Positions 1 to 7,025 of a stretch of 10,052 nt of DNA are shown one piece after another (position 1 is the first letter of the stretch; each line of letters opens with the position of its first letter). Source of the stretch: an uncultured Eubacteriales bacterium. GTDB lineage: Bacteria > Bacillota > Clostridia > Monoglobales > Monoglobaceae. Where the stretch lies: NCBI GenBank assembly GCA_905205855.1, contig CAJLFL010000057.1, forward strand, positions 1 to 10,052. The letters run 5' to 3'. The notes below the pieces were generated by a model that was not told where the DNA came from, did not search any database, and was given only the letters and a program-made list of their open reading frames with translations. The translations under genes and the position numbers were made by a program.

Positions 1-1477
1 CACCTTTGATAAATTTAATGCTCATTTCTTCAACATATGTGTAAATATCTGCGCTGAGAGCCGCCATTTCTTCGCTCTCATCCTGCGCTGCACTTAATCC
101 CTCAGGAATTTTTTTGCTTCTTACTCCTTCTACATTTTCCGACCACAGCTTAAAGCCATCAACCTGCTGAGGAAATTCGTAGTATTGCTCTAAATACTCC
201 GGAGCCTGTTTAAGTCCGGGCGCCTGTGAGGTTGCACGGCAGTTAAGTCCCAGTGCTTCGTTTATACTCAACCCCTCCGGATTATGCAGAATTTCATCAG
301 TATATACCGGCTTGCCGTCTACCATATTATACGACTTACCCTCCACACCGAAGTTTACTAAATAATAGCCCTCGTCACTGTAGAAATAATCTGCCCACTT
401 TGTTGCGGTAACAGGATCCTTGCAGGCGGTCGTAATCGTCAGATAACGGCTGTTTACATCGCCCTCAAAGAAATAAAAGTTATTTTTATCTCCTTTGTTC
501 TTTACCGGATACGGCGCGCAAACCAGGTTATAGCTTGGATTTTCTGTTTGCATCTGCTTTAAATATCTGCCCATTGAGCTTCCCAAATATCCGGGAACGG
601 CACCGGATTTACCGTTTGTTATGTTAGCATCAACCGCCGTACCCTTATTGGTTGAAAAGTCCTGATCCAACAGTCCGTCCTTATACCATTGATTCAGCAG
701 TGCCAAATACTCTTTATAGCCTTGCTCCAGCGGTCCGTATTTTATTTTGTTTCCGTCAACATACAGACCTTTTCCTATATTAAACGCACCGTTGAATGCG
801 TCACTTGAACCGATATAGAACTGTATTGTTCCGGTCAGTGGAACAGACGCGCCTTTTTTCTCCTTAAAGGCTTTAAGAGCTGTCGTCCATTCGTCAATCG
901 TTTCAGGAACATCAAGTCCAAGGTCGTCCAGCCAGTCCTTGCGAATCATCAGTCCGCCAAAGGTTCTGTAGTTTCCTACGTTAAAGCACGGGAATGAAAA
1001 ATATGAACCAGAGTCCGTTTTGCTTCCCTTATCATATATTTGCGACAGTTCACTGCCGTCCGAAACTCTCTTTTTAAAGTTCGGCGCATACTCGTCTATA
1101 TAATCGTTCAATTCAATTATTACACCGTCATCTATTGCTTTCTGAACGCCGCCCTGGTAATTAACCCAGTTGTATTCTACCATATCCGGCAAATCTCTTG
1201 AGGCAATCATAAGATTAAACTGTTCTGCCTCCTGACCGAGTGCAGGATGAATAAAGTCTATGTGTATTCCGCTGTCCTTTTCGCGCTGCTGATACATTGC
1301 AACCTCATTATAATTCTGAATTCTTGTTGCAATATTTGAATTCATCGGTACCCAATATGTAAACGAATTTGCCTGCTCGGCAGGCTCTGCTGTTTTGCTG
1401 CCCCCGCAGCCCGTCAGTCCGACAGCCGACACCGTAAGCGCCGCCGCCAGCATTGATGCCATAACCTTTTTGTTCAT
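1..1477 (-). CDS. LplA/YtcQ-type sugar-binding lipoprotein of an ABC importer (3' end cut by window edge)
   Basis: This is the extracellular substrate-binding component of the importer whose permeases lie just upstream; it should capture an oligosaccharide outside the membrane. The frame is open from an ATG at 1477 to the left edge, giving 492 visible residues, and perhaps some tens of residues are missing. The start is supported by AGGAGG at 1485-1490, 7 bases upstream. Residues 1-23 form a lipoprotein signal (MNKK, a hydrophobic stretch, then L-T-G-C with lipidated Cys24), followed by a low-complexity linker to about 38. Family hallmarks are R-K-D-W-L-D-D-L-G-L at 179-188 followed by P-E-T-I-D-E-W, F-E-G-D-V-N-S-R at 337-344, and F-G-V-E-G-K-S-Y at 376-383 followed by A-L-G-L-N-C-R. 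These fit the long binding proteins (about 500-560 aa) that pair with LplB/YtcP permeases. The gene lies last in the visible cluster, 52 bases after the second permease. The sugar bound is unknown. Confidence 0.93.
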   Translation of the reverse strand, partial: MNKKVMASMLAAALTVSAVGLTGCGGSKTAEPAEQANSFTYWVPMNSNIATRIQNYNEVAMYQQREKDSGIHIDFIHPALGQEAEQFNLMIASRDLPDMVEYNWVNYQGGVQKAIDDGVIIELNDYIDEYAPNFKKRVSDGSELSQIYDKGSKTDSGSYFSFPCFNVGNYRTFGGLMIRKDWLDDLGLDVPETIDEWTTALKAFKEKKGASVPLTGTIQFYIGSSDAFNGAFNIGKGLYVDGNKIKYGPLEQGYKEYLALLNQWYKDGLLDQDFSTNKGTAVDANITNGKSGAVPGYLGSSMGRYLKQMQTENPSYNLVCAPYPVKNKGDKNNFYFFEGDVNSRYLTITTACKDPVTATKWADYFYSDEGYYLVNFGVEGKSYNMVDGKPVYTDEILHNPEGLSINEALGLNCRATSQAPGLKQAPEYLEQYYEFPQQVDGFKLWSENVEGVRSKKIPEGLSAAQDESEEMAALSADIYTYVEEMSIKFIKG

Positions 1478-1529
1478 GATAAAACCTCCTGTTATTTTAT
1501 TTAACAATCTTTATTTTTCAAATCTACTT

Positions 1530-2414
1530 CTAACCCTTGACCGCACCAATCATTATTCCCTTTACAAAATACTTTTGTATAAACGGGTATACAAACAAAA
1601 TCGGTACCGTTGCAACCATTATTGTCGCGTATTTTATGCTCTCGCCTATCATATACTGATCCCCGGCAGAGGCTGACGCTCCCATTCCGCTTGTATCATT
1701 CATAAGCAGAACTTCTCGCAGAATCAGCTGCAGCGGATATTTTGCCCTGTCTCTGATATACAGCATTGCATTAAACCATGAGTTCCACTGCGCTACACCG
1801 TAAAACAATATCATTACCGCTATAATCGGCATGGAAAGCGGCAGTATAATTCTAAACAGCACCGTAATATCATTTGCCCCGTCTATCTTTGCCGCCTCCT
1901 CCAGACTGTCCGGAAGTGACTCAAAATTCGACTTCATAATCATCATGTTATATGTACTGATTGCCGTCGGCAAAATGAGCGCCCACAATGTATCTCCGAG
2001 GTTTAACCATTTATAGACCATCAAATACGTCGGTATCATTCCTCCGCCGAAAAACATTGTAAATACCATCAGATACGTCATTGCTTTTCTGATTGCAAAC
2101 TGCTTGCGCGTAATTAAAAACGCCGCTATGGATGTCATCAAAACGCTTATTACCGTTCCGGAAATCACGACTATAATTGTTGTACGATACCCGGACAGAA
2201 TATTCGGATTGGAAAACACCGCCTCATATGCCGCAAGGCTGAAGCCCTTTGGCGTAAGCATCATTCCTCTGCTTCCCATCAGCTGACCGCTGTCCGAAAA
2301 CGAACACATTGCCACATAATAGAGCGGATATAATGTTATAAAGACAAGCAGCAGCATAAATATAACGTTTAATACATCAAATACTATTTCTCCTACACTT
2401 CTTTTTTGTACCAT
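1530..2414 (-). CDS. CUT1 ABC sugar permease, YtcP/LplC type
   Basis: This is an inner-membrane permease subunit of the carbohydrate uptake (CUT1) ABC family, 294 aa, expected to pair with the permease upstream. Hydrophobic segments lie near residues 13-36, 77-100, 111-133, 142-160, 188-207 and 263-282, which matches six membrane spans. The ATPase-contacting EAA loop is at 172-196 (E-E-A-A-K-I-D-G-A-N-D). The C-terminus (F-V-K-G-I-M-I-G-A-V-K-G) is typical of the YtcP/LplC branch. The frame is open up to 2525, but ATG 2414 is chosen: it has AAGGAGGGG just upstream, the sequence M-V-Q-K-R-S begins the usual family N-terminus, and the longer version would overlap the preceding permease by about 98 bases. 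The preceding gene ends 13 bases away and its stop codon merges with this ribosome site, so the two are probably translated together. Confidence 0.94.
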   Translation of the reverse strand: MVQKRSVGEIVFDVLNVIFMLLLVFITLYPLYYVAMCSFSDSGQLMGSRGMMLTPKGFSLAAYEAVFSNPNILSGYRTTIIVVISGTVISVLMTSIAAFLITRKQFAIRKAMTYLMVFTMFFGGGMIPTYLMVYKWLNLGDTLWALILPTAISTYNMMIMKSNFESLPDSLEEAAKIDGANDITVLFRIILPLSMPIIAVMILFYGVAQWNSWFNAMLYIRDRAKYPLQLILREVLLMNDTSGMGASASAGDQYMIGESIKYATIMVATVPILFVYPFIQKYFVKGIMIGAVKG

Positions 2415-2420
2415 TATCTT

Positions 2421-2428
2421 CCCCTCCT
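2421..2428 (-). promoter_or_regulatory. Ribosome binding site that fixes the YtcP-type permease start
   Basis: On the minus strand AGGAGGGG lies 6 bases before ATG 2414, and its first A is the last base of the upstream permease's TAA stop (2430-2428). This strong site decides against the longer in-frame start at 2525, and the overlap with the stop codon suggests coupled translation of the two permeases. Confidence 0.85.
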
Positions 2429-3441
2429 TAAAACAATGATGTTTCGCTGAACTTGGCCGAAAGCCTGTTGGCAAGCAGCAGCATAACCACGTTGATAAGT
2501 GACTGGAACAAACCGACCGCCGCACTGTAGCCGTATCGGCTTCCTCCTATACCCATTCTGTATACATATGACGATATTACATCTGCCACATTGTATGTAG
2601 ACGGTGAATACAGCAATATAATCTTTTCGTATCCGACAGATAATACCTGTCCAAGACGCATAATCAGCATAATCATTATTGTCGGCAGTATTCCCGGCAG
2701 GGTTACATGCCACAGCTGCTTAAAGCGTCCGGCGCCGTCTATTGTTGCCGCCTCGTAAAGCTGTGCGTCTACTCCGGTCAGTGCGGCAAGATAAATTATG
2801 CTGTTCCAGCCGAACGACTGCCATACGTTTGTTCCGACAAATATCGACCTGAACCATTTCGGCGATGCAAGATAATTCATATTCTGTCCGCCCAATGTTT
2901 CTATAAGCTTACTTATGATTCCGTCCGTACTGAAAAAGTCTGTAATCATACCGCAGATAACCACCATAGATATAAAATGCGGCAGATATGTAACTGTCTG
3001 AACTGTCTTTTTGAACCATTTTCCGCGCAGTTCGTTCAGCATAAGTGCAAATATAATCGGCAGCGGAAAACCGAACAATATATCCGCAAAACTGATTATA
3101 AACGTATTTGCCAGCGTTCTGGTGAAGTATATGCTTTTGAAAAATTCCTGAAAATATTGAAATCCTACCCATTTACTCTGCAATATTCCCTGACCTATAT
3201 TGTATTGCTTAAACGCTATTACCAGTCCAAACATAGGTCCGTACATAAACAGCGCATAAAACGCTATAACCGGTATTGCAAGCAAATACAGGTATCTGTT
3301 TTTTATCAGCTCTTTTTTGATTCGCACCGGCAGTGATTCTTTTTTGATTGGTCTTTCGGCTTTTACAACGGCTGTTCCGCCTGCGGCTTCTTTCCTCATT
3401 TCCTTTACCTCGCTCTTTCTTTTATAAGCCTTTGTATGCAC
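2428..3441 (-). CDS. CUT1 ABC sugar permease, LplB type
   Basis: This is the first membrane permease of the oligosaccharide importer, 337 aa from the GTG at 3441 or 323 aa from the ATG at 3399. After a basic cytoplasmic leader (to about residue 49) comes the LplB-type first span with Y-L-L-A-I-P-V-I-A-F and the following M-Y-G-P-M-F-G-L-V-I-A-F-K (residues 66-78). Further hydrophobic segments lie near 108-136, 150-168, 200-221, 247-268 and 306-325. The EAA loop is at 230-250 (E-A-A-T-I-D-G-A-G-R-F). It is expected to form a heterodimer with the next permease and to be powered by an ATPase encoded elsewhere, since none is present here. The start is uncertain: both candidate starts have a GAGG site (spacings 6 and 8), and GTG 3441 lies 13 bases after the stop of the propeller gene. 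Confidence 0.93.
   Translation of the reverse strand: MHTKAYKRKSEVKEMRKEAAGGTAVVKAERPIKKESLPVRIKKELIKNRYLYLLAIPVIAFYALFMYGPMFGLVIAFKQYNIGQGILQSKWVGFQYFQEFFKSIYFTRTLANTFIISFADILFGFPLPIIFALMLNELRGKWFKKTVQTVTYLPHFISMVVICGMITDFFSTDGIISKLIETLGGQNMNYLASPKWFRSIFVGTNVWQSFGWNSIIYLAALTGVDAQLYEAATIDGAGRFKQLWHVTLPGILPTIMIMLIMRLGQVLSVGYEKIILLYSPSTYNVADVISSYVYRMGIGGSRYGYSAAVGLFQSLINVVMLLLANRLSAKFSETSLF
3408..3411 (-). promoter_or_regulatory. Candidate ribosome site for an internal ATG start (3399) of the LplB-type permease
   Basis: GAGG on the minus strand lies 8 bases before ATG 3399, codon 15 of the longer reading. The shorter protein would begin M-R-K-E-A-A-G-G and loses nothing recognised as a domain, so this is a plausible alternative or additional start. 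Confidence 0.4.
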
Positions 3442-3447
3442 TGCATA

Positions 3448-3451
3448 CCTC
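3448..3451 (-). promoter_or_regulatory. Candidate ribosome site for the GTG start (3441) of the LplB-type permease
   Basis: GAGG on the minus strand lies 6 bases before GTG 3441 and just after the TAA stop of the propeller gene. The heptamer CGAGGTA occurs here and again before the ATG at 3399, so sequence alone does not say which start is used. Confidence 0.45.
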
Positions 3452-3454
3452 GTT

Positions 3455-4768
3455 TTATAACTCAGATGTATTTATCTCAGCCTTATGAAACGTAATATAA
3501 TTGTTATTATGAAAGCTGTCTGCGCCGTGAAATGCAGTTCTTGACGCAATCAGCAGCTTGTCACCCTCAATAATAAATGAAGGATATTGAAAGCCCGTGC
3601 TTTGAGAATCATATTTTCTGCCGTCAATTACATCACTGTGCAGCTGCCAGCTTTCCAAATCGGATGACGTATAGACAGAAAGAACATTTCGCATAGGCGG
3701 ATTGTTTCCGACTGCAACATATGTTCCGTCATTCTTTTGCTGAATCTCAAATTTTGTATGTGCCGCGGGCAGCTTAACGGTCTTATAATACGTTAAGCGT
3801 TCACCGTCTGCCGAAGCCTTTAGCACTATTGCTTCATTGCTTTTATAACGGAGAATATTCAATATTTCTCCGTCAGGCGAGCAAACCAGATTTCCCTCGA
3901 TTGCGTCAATTTCGGAATCGTTCCAAAGCTCCGACACCGTCCAGCTTTCCGGATTCATTAAATCAGCATCCTCAGATACGGAAAGTACCGCGGATGCAAA
4001 GCCGCCCTTTCCCCAGGCACCGTACTCCAAAGAAGTATACATTCTTCCGCCTGTATGAAGTATAGTGCAGGGTGCGCGATGCCAGCCGCGTCCGGTACAA
4101 CCTGCTCCTCTTAACAGCACCTTAGTCTCTGACCACGTTTTACCCTCATCTGTGCTTTTGCCGATTAAAAGGTCACCGTATTCGGTAGACATGGCAAGCA
4201 TATACAAATCATCCTTATGAACAAAAAGCTTTCCCCAAAAACATGGCATAAGCTCTGTGACATAGCTCCAGCTATTTCCATCATCATCCGAACGGAATAT
4301 AAGCGTCAGATTTTGCGGCGCCATCTGTGCATACAGATCACACGAAATCAGCAAGCCGCCGCTTTTCAGACGTACAATGGACGGACTGCACAAGAACTGT
4401 CCCGAAAACTCATACTGTCCGTCTTTGGGATGCAGATAGTTTACCGCCGTCCACGGAATATCTCCGGTCAAAAACTTTCTTTCACAGCTTCGGTTTCCGT
4501 TTTTATCCTCAGCATAAATTATATACTCGCTGTTTTCCTCCAGACCGTCCAGAACAGTATATGGGCTTTCAGCCTTGATACTCTCCCATTTGCCCTGCTC
4601 ATCCCACAGCTTTCGCCAAAACAGCTTAACCCCGTCAGTACTGCCGGCAAGAGCCGCCTCCGCACCGTTACGGTGCGGAATAAGGCGGCAAACGTACGGT
4701 GAATTTATTTTGTCCTGTTTATCGGGCGGCAAATACGGTCTGTGATTCCACTGCACATATCCTCTCAT
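3455..4768 (-). CDS. Cytoplasmic sialidase-superfamily (Asp-box/BNR) beta-propeller protein with N-terminal fibronectin-III-like domain
   Basis: This is probably a glycoside hydrolase or related enzyme acting on imported oligosaccharides; the substrate is unknown. Residues about 23-102 look like a fibronectin-III-type beta-sandwich (Y-T-V-L-D-G-L-E-E-N-S-E-Y, then a Y-A-E-D-K-N-G-N strand). From about 120 to the end is a propeller with two clear Asp boxes, S-D-D-D-G-N-S-W at 160-167 and S-T-D-E-G-K-T-W at 205-212, plus degenerate ones near 264-276 and 368-374. E-G-N-L-V-C-S-P-D-G-E-I-L-N-I-L-R (291-307) and N-N-Y-I-T-F-H (422-428) resemble, from memory, a poorly characterised branch often annotated exo-alpha-sialidase. 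The GH33 R-I-P motif is absent: the matching stretch reads C-S-P-S at 127-130. No signal peptide is seen. It starts at ATG 4768 with GGGAGA at 4781-4786 (spacing 12), sits 33 bases after the modular secreted gene and 13 before the permease. Calling it a true sialidase would be unsafe. Confidence 0.8.
   Translation of the reverse strand: MRGYVQWNHRPYLPPDKQDKINSPYVCRLIPHRNGAEAALAGSTDGVKLFWRKLWDEQGKWESIKAESPYTVLDGLEENSEYIIYAEDKNGNRSCERKFLTGDIPWTAVNYLHPKDGQYEFSGQFLCSPSIVRLKSGGLLISCDLYAQMAPQNLTLIFRSDDDGNSWSYVTELMPCFWGKLFVHKDDLYMLAMSTEYGDLLIGKSTDEGKTWSETKVLLRGAGCTGRGWHRAPCTILHTGGRMYTSLEYGAWGKGGFASAVLSVSEDADLMNPESWTVSELWNDSEIDAIEGNLVCSPDGEILNILRYKSNEAIVLKASADGERLTYYKTVKLPAAHTKFEIQQKNDGTYVAVGNNPPMRNVLSVYTSSDLESWQLHSDVIDGRKYDSQSTGFQYPSFIIEGDKLLIASRTAFHGADSFHNNNYITFHKAEINTSEL
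4653..4689. repeat. Strong imperfect inverted repeat (hairpin) inside the propeller gene
   Basis: The arms are GCCGCCT (4653-4659) with AGGCGGC (4683-4689), and CCGCACCG (4660-4667) with CGGTGCGG (4671-4678). All 15 base pairs match, the loop is 3 bases (TTA on the plus strand), and four unpaired bases (4679-4682) sit on one side. In the mRNA it falls at about nucleotides 80-116 of the coding sequence, spanning codons for R-L-I-P-H-R-N-G-A-E-A-A. No T-run follows on either strand, so it is not a typical intrinsic terminator. It may affect mRNA stability or translation, or may be a chance product of codon choice. Confidence 0.75.
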
Positions 4769-4801
4769 ATATAAATTATCTCTCCCTTTGTTTGAGTCGC
4801 T

Positions 4802-6931
4802 TTAGTCAAGCGGAAGTATTGTAATGTCATCATAATCAACTATGCAGGTTCTGTTTCCGCTTGTTCTGAGTTCCAGGTAATCAAACTGATTTTTAACACG
4901 CGCAGTTTGATTTTCTGCCAAAGCCTCACCGTCAATATAATATGAAACATTAGCTGTGCTGTCGTCTGCGGTATAAACAATTTTCATTGTATGCCATTCA
5001 TTTAGTTTAATCGTTTTGCTTGAGGTAATATTTTTGTCCTTTGTTAAATCACTTGTATCTTGAATACTATAACCGATTTTAATAGCGTCTTCAGTTCCGC
5101 TTAAAGGCTGTATCGCATAATAAGAACCGCCATTTCCGCCGGTATATGCATAATAAGGCACATTAGTACCACCAAATGTTCCGTTTACTCCGTAGCGTAC
5201 GCGGTATTCGGCAACAAACGATTTAGCTGTTGTATTATCTGACAGCTTAATCCGGGTTCTTGCATAGTTGCTTGCTGAATTATCTGTAAGACGAAGTATT
5301 TTGTTGCTGTCATCCTCTGCAACAAGAACAGAAGTATCAGCTGCAGGTGTCACGGTATAATTGTCAGTATTGGACAGCTCTGCACCAACGGTATAACCTT
5401 CAAAATTATCTGTAAAGAATGTTTTTGCAATAACCTGATAATCCTGCGTCTTTCCGTCCGCTGAGGTTACTGTAATCTTACTGTTTTCGTTATCCAATAC
5501 AGCGTTTGCTCCGTCAGACACACTATATGCATCAAGGCTGAGTCCGTCTAAGCTTGCAGCATTTGCATATACCTTATCGCCATACATATATCCTGCAACG
5601 ACAGAGCCGGCTGCATCCTTAAATGATGCGCTGTATAAATCTGCTTTTTCAACATAATAATCACGAATCATTATATCATCTATGTAGGCTACAGAGGTTC
5701 TGCCATTATTGGTTTCAAAACGAATATAGTTTAAAGATGTAGTATATCCTGTAACATCAAGTTTTCCTATAAACTTGCCGTCAAAATAATACTCAACGGT
5801 ATTGGCATCAACAACAGCCATGCTTACCTCGTGCCATGTTTTTAATTCAAAATATTCTCCGCTTGCTTTTGTACTTACACCATTTGCATATCCCTCAGCA
5901 AATTTGTATTCCTTGTTCTGCACAATCGCAGTACCATCCGCAAATGATTTCCATCCGCCCACTTCACCGGTATACATATGCATATGGCTATATGTAATAT
6001 CATCCGAACTATTATCTCTTGCCTCATACATTACCTTGTAGCTGACAACATATGGGTATGTCTTTTCTTGGCTTAACGTAAATCTTGCCTGAGCTTTACC
6101 GCTTGTATTATCATCAGTCAGCTTTATCACTGTGTTATTACTATCCAAAGCATCCTTTGCATATTCAACAGAAGTATTTGCCACACTGTTATGATTAAAC
6201 CATACACCTTTACTGCTGGTTGTAGTCAGCGCACCCACATCTTCGCTGTTAAAGTCATAATAATCAAAAGCATCTGTCTTTACTACCTTGTATTCAACAG
6301 CACCATTCGGAGAAGTGAGAACCAATGCCGCATTTCCGCTTGTCATCTGATAAGTGCAGCCTGACGGAATTTTTACATCTGTGACCGCAGCGTCTGTAAT
6401 ATCAGCTGTTGTATTAACCAAAATACGTTTGCCGATCTGGTCTACAGCAGTTTTATAGCTGCCGATTTTAATACCGGACAGACAATATGTACCTTTGTTT
6501 ACGATACCGGTTCCTTCGCCTTCGGGAACGAGATTATTTCCCTTCCACACGTACACGGCAACACTGCCGCCCTCCGGCATTGTAACCTCGCCTGTTTCAA
6601 AATACTTTGATGTCGGCGCAACAATTCCATCAGGTACATTATATATTTCCTTTTTTTCAAAGCTTACGTCTGCCAATTCACTTTTTCCGCTTTTATAAGC
6701 TGCCAGAATAAGGTTAAAGCTTTGGTTTTGAGCCGCATTCTCGGATACAACCTTGACCTTTGCCTTTACCGGAGTATTTGCAGCTATATTGCTTTGCTCA
6801 ATCGCAGTACCGTTTTGATAAAAGATTACCTCTGCCTGTTCTTCTATCACTGCTGCCGAAGCATTAAATACCGGAAAAACCATTGCCAATGCCGTTATGA
6901 TAGCCAGACACGTTCTTCTTACCCTTTTCAT
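4802..6931 (-). CDS. Secreted multi-module beta-sandwich protein, probable glycan-binding protein
   Basis: I recognise no named family with a proven role. The 709-aa protein has a classical signal peptide (M-K-R-V-R-R, hydrophobic core, A-S-A near residue 26). Residues about 28-145 form a module seen also in the next gene upstream (N-L-I-L-A-A-Y at 73-79, V-A-V-Y-V-W at 124-129). The rest is an internal duplication: an Ig-like linker (about 150-219) plus a LamG-like sandwich (221-425), then a second linker (about 430-503) plus sandwich (504-709). The sandwiches share I-K-L-T-D/L-R-L-T-D, W-H-E-V/W-H-T-M, Y-Y-F-D-G/Y-Y-I-D-G and a closing Y-I-D-D-I/D-Y-D-D-I. No catalytic domain is obvious, and there is no LPXTG, S-layer or dockerin anchor, so a released or loosely attached carbohydrate-binding role is inferred. 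The start has AGGAGG at 6940-6945, 8 bases upstream. It follows the 731-aa paralogue gene by 94 bases. Confidence 0.85.
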   Translation of the reverse strand: MKRVRRTCLAIITALAMVFPVFNASAAVIEEQAEVIFYQNGTAIEQSNIAANTPVKAKVKVVSENAAQNQSFNLILAAYKSGKSELADVSFEKKEIYNVPDGIVAPTSKYFETGEVTMPEGGSVAVYVWKGNNLVPEGEGTGIVNKGTYCLSGIKIGSYKTAVDQIGKRILVNTTADITDAAVTDVKIPSGCTYQMTSGNAALVLTSPNGAVEYKVVKTDAFDYYDFNSEDVGALTTTSSKGVWFNHNSVANTSVEYAKDALDSNNTVIKLTDDNTSGKAQARFTLSQEKTYPYVVSYKVMYEARDNSSDDITYSHMHMYTGEVGGWKSFADGTAIVQNKEYKFAEGYANGVSTKASGEYFELKTWHEVSMAVVDANTVEYYFDGKFIGKLDVTGYTTSLNYIRFETNNGRTSVAYIDDIMIRDYYVEKADLYSASFKDAAGSVVAGYMYGDKVYANAASLDGLSLDAYSVSDGANAVLDNENSKITVTSADGKTQDYQVIAKTFFTDNFEGYTVGAELSNTDNYTVTPAADTSVLVAEDDSNKILRLTDNSASNYARTRIKLSDNTTAKSFVAEYRVRYGVNGTFGGTNVPYYAYTGGNGGSYYAIQPLSGTEDAIKIGYSIQDTSDLTKDKNITSSKTIKLNEWHTMKIVYTADDSTANVSYYIDGEALAENQTARVKNQFDYLELRTSGNRTCIVDYDDITILPLD
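4805..5422 (-). repeat. Beta-sandwich module, copy B of the 709-aa protein
   Basis: This codes residues about 504-709: D-N-F-E-G-Y at 508-513, L-R-L-T-D-N at 546-551, W-H-T-M-K-I at 646-651, Y-Y-I-D-G at 664-668, and the ending R-T-S-G-N-R-T-C followed by D-Y-D-D-I-T-I. It is a divergent relative of 5657-6271, 7029-7625 and 9226-9828, recognised at protein level only. Confidence 0.7.
5657..6271 (-). repeat. Beta-sandwich module, copy A of the 709-aa protein
   Basis: This codes residues about 221-425: Y-D-F-N-S-E at 225-230, I-K-L-T-D-D at 269-274, W-H-E-V-S-M at 366-371, Y-Y-F-D-G at 381-385, and the ending E-T-N-N-G-R-T-S followed by Y-I-D-D-I-M-I. The length nearly equals copy B (about 205 residues each), and each copy is preceded by a similar Ig-like linker ending in Y-K-V-V-K-T or Y-Q-V-I-A-K-T. 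Confidence 0.7.
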
Positions 6932-7025
6932 AAATTGTTCCTCCTTTAATTTTGTGCGCTTTAACGCAATTTTTATAATTAAAAGTTTCTGCTGTACTTA
7001 TGTACCGCATTTAATTTTTTCATAG
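6932..7025 (-). other. Largest intergenic gap of the cluster, AT-rich, no clear promoter or terminator
   Basis: These 94 bases separate the 731-aa and 709-aa genes. They hold the ribosome site AGGAGG (6940-6945), a near-palindrome TGCG-N6-CGCA (6955-6968) and a weak GTAC-ATAA-GTAC hairpin. A TATAAA-like hexamer exists near the middle, but I find no acceptable -35 element 16-18 bases before it. The gap could hold an internal promoter or a processing site, but neither is demonstrated. Confidence 0.4.

Noticed and set aside
1371..1385. Perfect 6-bp hairpin with a 3-base loop within the binding-protein gene
   Set aside because: It falls in codons for the Ala/Glu/Pro linker after the lipidated Cys; it is short, has no T-run and is easily explained by codon use.
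1478..1529. Possible terminator or promoter between the second permease and the binding-protein gene
   Set aside because: The 52 bases are A/T-rich but contain no stable GC stem followed by a T-run and no clear -35/-10 pair; only the ribosome site AGGAGG (1485-1490) is supported.
2415..2525. In-frame extension of the YtcP-type permease upstream of ATG 2414
   Set aside because: It overlaps the preceding permease, its residues do not resemble a family N-terminus, and a strong ribosome site sits directly before 2414.
2707..3336. Plus-strand open frame of 209 codons
   Set aside because: It is antisense to the LplB-type permease, which has clear family motifs; its translation is rich in Cys/Tyr/Arg/Lys without domain character, and it is best explained as a shadow frame.
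3405..3446. Possible 13-residue leader peptide (minus strand) ending just before ATG 3399
   Set aside because: Its ATG lies only one base from the GAGG(T) site, too close for normal initiation, and it is explained by the overlap of the real permease frame.
4217..4702. Plus-strand open frame of 161 codons
   Set aside because: It lies wholly antisense to the Asp-box propeller gene, and its translation shows no recognisable motif.
6979..7023. 14-codon minus-strand mini-frame starting right after the 731-aa stop
   Set aside because: It has no ribosome site of its own beyond chance bases, lies in AT-rich spacer, and has no supporting feature.
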